This document shows, one piece after another, positions 60,201-64,000 of a DNA stretch of 64,000 nucleotides. The DNA comes from Phlebotomus papatasi (lineage: Eukaryota; Arthropoda; Insecta; Diptera; Psychodidae). The stretch lies in assembly GCF_024763615.1 (NCBI RefSeq), contig NC_077224.1, forward strand, positions 20,367,078 through 20,431,077. The letters run 5' to 3'. The notes under the pieces were generated by a model. The model did not search any database. It saw only the letters and a list, made by a program, of their open reading frames with translations, and was not told where the DNA came from. Every line of letters starts with the position of its first letter. Position 1 is the first letter of the stretch. The position numbers were made by a program, and so were the translations under genes.

Positions 60201-62255
60201 AATCCTTTTTCTGATGTCAGATGCCTTAGTGTCATTTTCTCAGGCAAGAAGACCATTAGGAATTAAGTTTATTAATTATTTATCCACTAAATTTCATTCT
60301 CGTCTGAAATACCGTTTTGAACAATAAACCATTTATCCTTCTTCTGATTCTTTTATTTTACGTTTAGTCTGTCGGACTTTATTGGGTCCATATAGTCAAT
60401 AAACCGTGTACTTGCTAAATTTCTATACATTTGACAGATGTCATTGCTGACACCAAAAGAATTTTTTTCATGAAATCACTTAAAATCTGACATTTAGTCC
60501 GCCTTTTTCTGTTTTAAGTTCATAAAATGCGAATCGATGAACTAGTCCAAACGAAAGAAGTGTTGGACAATCTTTCTTAGAAGAACTTTTTCTGACAGCT
60601 TTTAAAGTTAAAATATTGTTATTTACAGAATTCTCCAAAATTACAGTTACAGTCTGTATTACTCATCATTATGACTAAATTTTATACTTTTTAATACTAA
60701 AATTAGGAATAAATGAATATTTTTCTCCAGTGACATATATGTAAGTGTTTGACATTTATGTCACTCTACATTATCTAAATCTGAAGCTACGTCAAAATTG
60801 TGACATTTGATGTCAATTCGTTATAATTCCGATTTGCCAGTATAACTGATATTTAATACATGATTTCGTAAATTACACGTTAATTGCATTTCTACATTCA
60901 ATTTTTGTATTTACATTAATTTTGTATAATATTCTGCATTCGGATATGAGGTTTTTGGATAGAGGCACCACGGCCAATTTCCCAAAACATCATAATCAAA
61001 TTAAGAATATTTTATAATTCATATAAAACCCGAAATTCCCAAAAGCTTTTGCAATTCGCGTGAGCCAGATATTGATCTTTTCTTTTGCATTTGGGCGGAT
61101 AGAACATGCAATTAGTGCAGTGGATGGGAAAATCTCGAAGATGATGGTGAAAGCTTCCAAATACTCCATCAATTCCAACTTGCTTTTCCTTCAGAGCCAC
61201 TCTCTCACACCTTTTGAGCTTACCGCCCAACAAACTCGCCCCCTCCAAAAGACTTTCAACCGGGACAAGTTGGCAAAGTAGTGGAGCTTCAGGGGGTGAA
61301 ACTTTCAACCCTCTCGTCGATCACTCTGTTCCGAACGTGTGTTGTTTCCCGTGGAATTGCTTCTTCACGGGTGGGTGTGGAAATGAAGATGAAAAGCCGA
61401 GAAATTTGAAGTGTATTTCCCACGGCATCGGGATTTTCTTCCAGAGACTTTGAAGGGGGAACATGGGGAGGAGAAGAAGGAGGATGAGAAGGTGAGATTC
61501 TCTATAGATGATGGCATTGATACGCGCAAAGTGTTTTCCTTGTGTCGAGTTATTGGGAGATGGGGAACACAGTAATTACTGGGCTAAAATCCCATCATCA
61601 TCTTTCATGAAAAGCACCCAACTATGGACCATTTATGGGCGCGCTTTTGCCATCCCAGAATTTTCGATTTAGCTCACACAATGACTCTTATACCTAACAA
61701 ATGTTTCCAAAGCATCAATTGTTAGCTGAATTAACCCATTATGGTTCAAGAAATTGCTTCAAGTTGCTAACAAAGACTTTGACTATCTCTGCGTCTGCAA
61801 CTTGGTTAGGAGCATTTCATAATTTAACAGCTTTACCTATTTTAAAAGCTGTCAATATTTTCGAATAAGCCACGTGATTCTTTGTCCTTTAATGGAATTC
61901 TGTGTGTTAGAATCTCTCAGGAGAGCTTTTTCGAAAATGTGATTCTATAGCCGTGACATTGTCAGAATTAGGATTTGTGGCAATTAAAATGACAATGAAT
62001 TTTGCAAAATAAATCGATCAAGTTGTCTTTTATTTGCAAAATAACACTATGTAAAAAGACTTCTTTAAAAAAAATTATTAAATACATTTCCGAACTCTCG
62101 TGTGCTACGTGACAGTGCTACAAAAATTTGAGAATTCCGCTTATTGGTCGTTTAGGCGAACTTTTCGATATCCTCTAATACGAAACTTACTTAATTAATT
62201 TGCCAAGTCAATGTGTCAGATTTATTAAATTATTACAAAAGAAAAATTTACTTTA
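60201..62255. other. Mostly unique intronic DNA
   Basis: Near 60340-60400 a block shared with about 6780 is seen (ctgtcggactttattgggtc). Overlapping frames at 60996-61453 lie in a GC-richer part but show no domain. Confidence 0.4.
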
Positions 62256-62545
62256 CAATTTTGCATATTTTTGTAATAATTTGAGTAGTAATGTCCACCT
62301 AGTCATAATTTTATTTACCGATATTCAGAGCAAGACGGTTCAAATTTAAATACTCCTTTTCTATTCTTGATATTTTCGATTTCGAATGTGTCTATTTTCG
62401 AATGAGTTTCTATTTTTGTAGTAATTTATGTAATAACGCCCATTACCGGCTTAATGGTTCTTACGACCCTCCAGAACAAAACGCTTCAAGTTCAAATACT
62501 CTTCAATTTTCCTCGATATTTTCATTTTCAAAATGTCCCGTCGGA
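62255..62545. repeat. Two-copy tandem duplication of about 140 bp, diverged
   Basis: Copies share tttttgtaataatttgagta / ttttgtagtaatttatgtaa, a ttcaartttaaatactc block and ttgatattttcgatttcgaa / tcgatattttcattttcaaa then atgtc. Confidence 0.45.
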
Positions 62546-63000
62546 CACAGGGTAAGGGGGCCTAGCATTTAGGCATTAATTAACACCCAGCTGTAGGCAC
62601 TTTTTTAGCCCTCATCGACAAGATCTGAGTGGTAGGCCCGAATTAAGGACTGGATTTTGCCACGTACATCAATGGCGCGGGCGAATGAAACTGTCAATCA
62701 CACTTCCTAATTTCACTTTCGAATATTATACAAACGGCAGAAGCTACAAGGATAATGTTACGTTTTATTTAAGTGGTACTAACGTTCTAACACTTTAGAA
62801 AAGGAAAAATCATTGCGCAAAAAAATTGTCTCCTAAAAATACTCACGATAAAGAAATAAAAACAAGTATTTTAGGATTGTAATTTGATGAATGTTATCAC
62901 TACACTTTTCGCTACACGAAACACAGTGTCGCATATTTATTATTATTATTAATAAAATCACTCAAATCGTGTAAAATCGCTAAGAATCTTTGAATTAATT

Positions 63001-63416
63001 CACTGGTAAAAATAAAACGATCAAACTGATCCTGTTGCAAAGGATGAATCAAATTCGCATGTCCTATTATGAGAAATATGCATTCATACACTGAGAGAAA
63101 TCCGAAAAAAGTTAAAATAACAATCCGGAAATGTTTATTTTACCCTGCAGTATTGATCCGAAATCGGTGTAAATATTATGTTTTTTAGGTGTATTAGGGG
63201 TTAAAATTACCCTTTTCCATGTTAATTTTACCCTTAAAAAGGTGTAAAATTAACATTAAAAAATGTTGATATATTTTTACACCTAAAAAGTGTCAAAGTT
63301 ATGAGGAAAAAAAGTTAATCGCACCCCCCTTTTTTCTCAGTGTAGTTCGAAATTTCATCCATCTTTTGAAAAGGATCAAATTTGGTTTCAATTTGATCCT
63401 TTAATTTTTATCAGTG
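63001..63416. mobile_element. TIR element CACTGRTAAAAATWAAA, interrupted by a CACTGAGA MITE
   Basis: Left cactggtaaaaataaaacga then tcaaactgatcc; right, as reverse complement, cactgataaaaattaaagga then tcaaattg. The insertion at 63089-63342 splits it. Confidence 0.65.
63089..63342. mobile_element. CACTGAGA-ended MITE (copy 3), nested
   Basis: Left cactgagagaaatccgaaaa; right ccttttttctcagtg; TA at 63087-63088 and 63343-63344. Interior atccgaaatcggtgtaaata, gttaattttacccttaaaaa and ggtgtaaaattaacattaaa. Confidence 0.85.
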
Positions 63417-63599
63417 TTTGGAAACAAATAAAATTATTTAGAAAATATTCCATCTTGATCCTGATTCTGACAGCTGAACAACACGGCCGGCAACATAATT
63501 TTCGTAGTTCCGTTGCTCACCACCATGGACGCAAAACAGTGTCCTTCACATATATTTGGTAAGGGGTATTTTGTATGGGAACTTCTTAAAAGTGAGGTA

Positions 63600-63855
63600 C
63601 ACTGAGAAAAAAAGAGGCTACGATAACTTTTTTTGTCATAACTTTAACACTTTTCGAGTGTAAAAATATAATGTATCAACATTTTTTAATGTTAATTTTA
63701 CACCTTTTTAGGGTAAAATTAACATGAAAAAAGGGTAACTTTAACCCATAATACACTTAAAAAGAGTAACATTTACACCGATTTCGGTTCAATGCAATAG
63801 TGTAAAATTAACATTTCCGGAATGTTATTATGACTTTTTTGGATTTCTCTCAGTG
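63600..63855. mobile_element. CACTGAGA-ended MITE (copy 4), inverted relative to copy 3
   Basis: Left cactgagaaaaaaagaggct; right tttttggatttctctcagtg; TA at 63598-63599 and 63856-63857. Reverse complement matches copy 3 along its length. Confidence 0.85.
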
Positions 63856-64000
63856 TATGAAAGATAGGGGTTAATTCAGGGTACAATTCACGCTTACCTG
63901 GGCAGACGGAGTGTCAAACCTCGATAGTTTTGAAATAACGGTCGTTAAGCTTAACAATCTTTTTGAATTCTACCCAAAGCTTTCCAAAGGGTAAATGACA

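Larger units (their letters stand above)
41844..64000 (+). other. Downstream intron of the Echinoid-like gene, at least 22 kb
   Basis: Begins with the donor GTAAGT after a phase-1 exon. No acceptor followed by an Ig3-like exon was recognised up to the window end. Contents are foldback elements, TTTAGTACA arrays and unique AT-rich DNA. Confidence 0.6.

Overview
The window is AT-rich, intron-dominated eukaryotic DNA. Spliced coding exons with GT-AG junctions, very long introns and dense miniature inverted-repeat (foldback) transposons point to an insect. The protein and the repeat style fit a nematoceran fly such as a sand fly, but the species is an inference. No prokaryotic or viral gene was seen.

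One gene was recognised, on the + strand. Three internal exons (26550-26742, 38802-39062, 41647-41843) join in frame through phase-2 introns. Together they encode the end of a signal peptide and the first two immunoglobulin domains of a cell-adhesion protein of the Echinoid / Friend-of-echinoid family. The start codon and first part of the signal peptide lie upstream, and the remaining Ig domains, transmembrane segment and cytoplasmic tail lie downstream; I found neither in the window. Bases 1-26549 and 41844-64000 are therefore most simply read as parts of large introns of the same gene.

The rest is repeats and unique intronic DNA. The main families are: (1) a foldback element with termini like ggtgctattccaat, about a dozen copies, including a head-to-tail array at 1-780; (2) many short foldbacks that share TA-flanked GGG(G/T)AAA-type ends but differ in their arms; (3) diverged arrays of a TTTAGTACA...TGTACTAAA motif; (4) CACTGAGA-ended TA-target elements at 3129, 46085, 63089 and 63600; (5) pogo/Tigger-like elements at 7120, 8301 and 39092; (6) CCCGAAA-rich elements with 8-bp target duplications at 34141 and 39573; (7) TTAACCC-ended elements; (8) single foldbacks of up to about 820 bp; (9) a 5'-truncated LINE tail at about 15503; and (10) a possible tRNA-derived SINE at 25485. 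Several insertions are nested, which gives relative ages and defines exact ends. No novel protein-coding system was found. The most interesting content is the repeat architecture inside the introns of a conserved adhesion gene.
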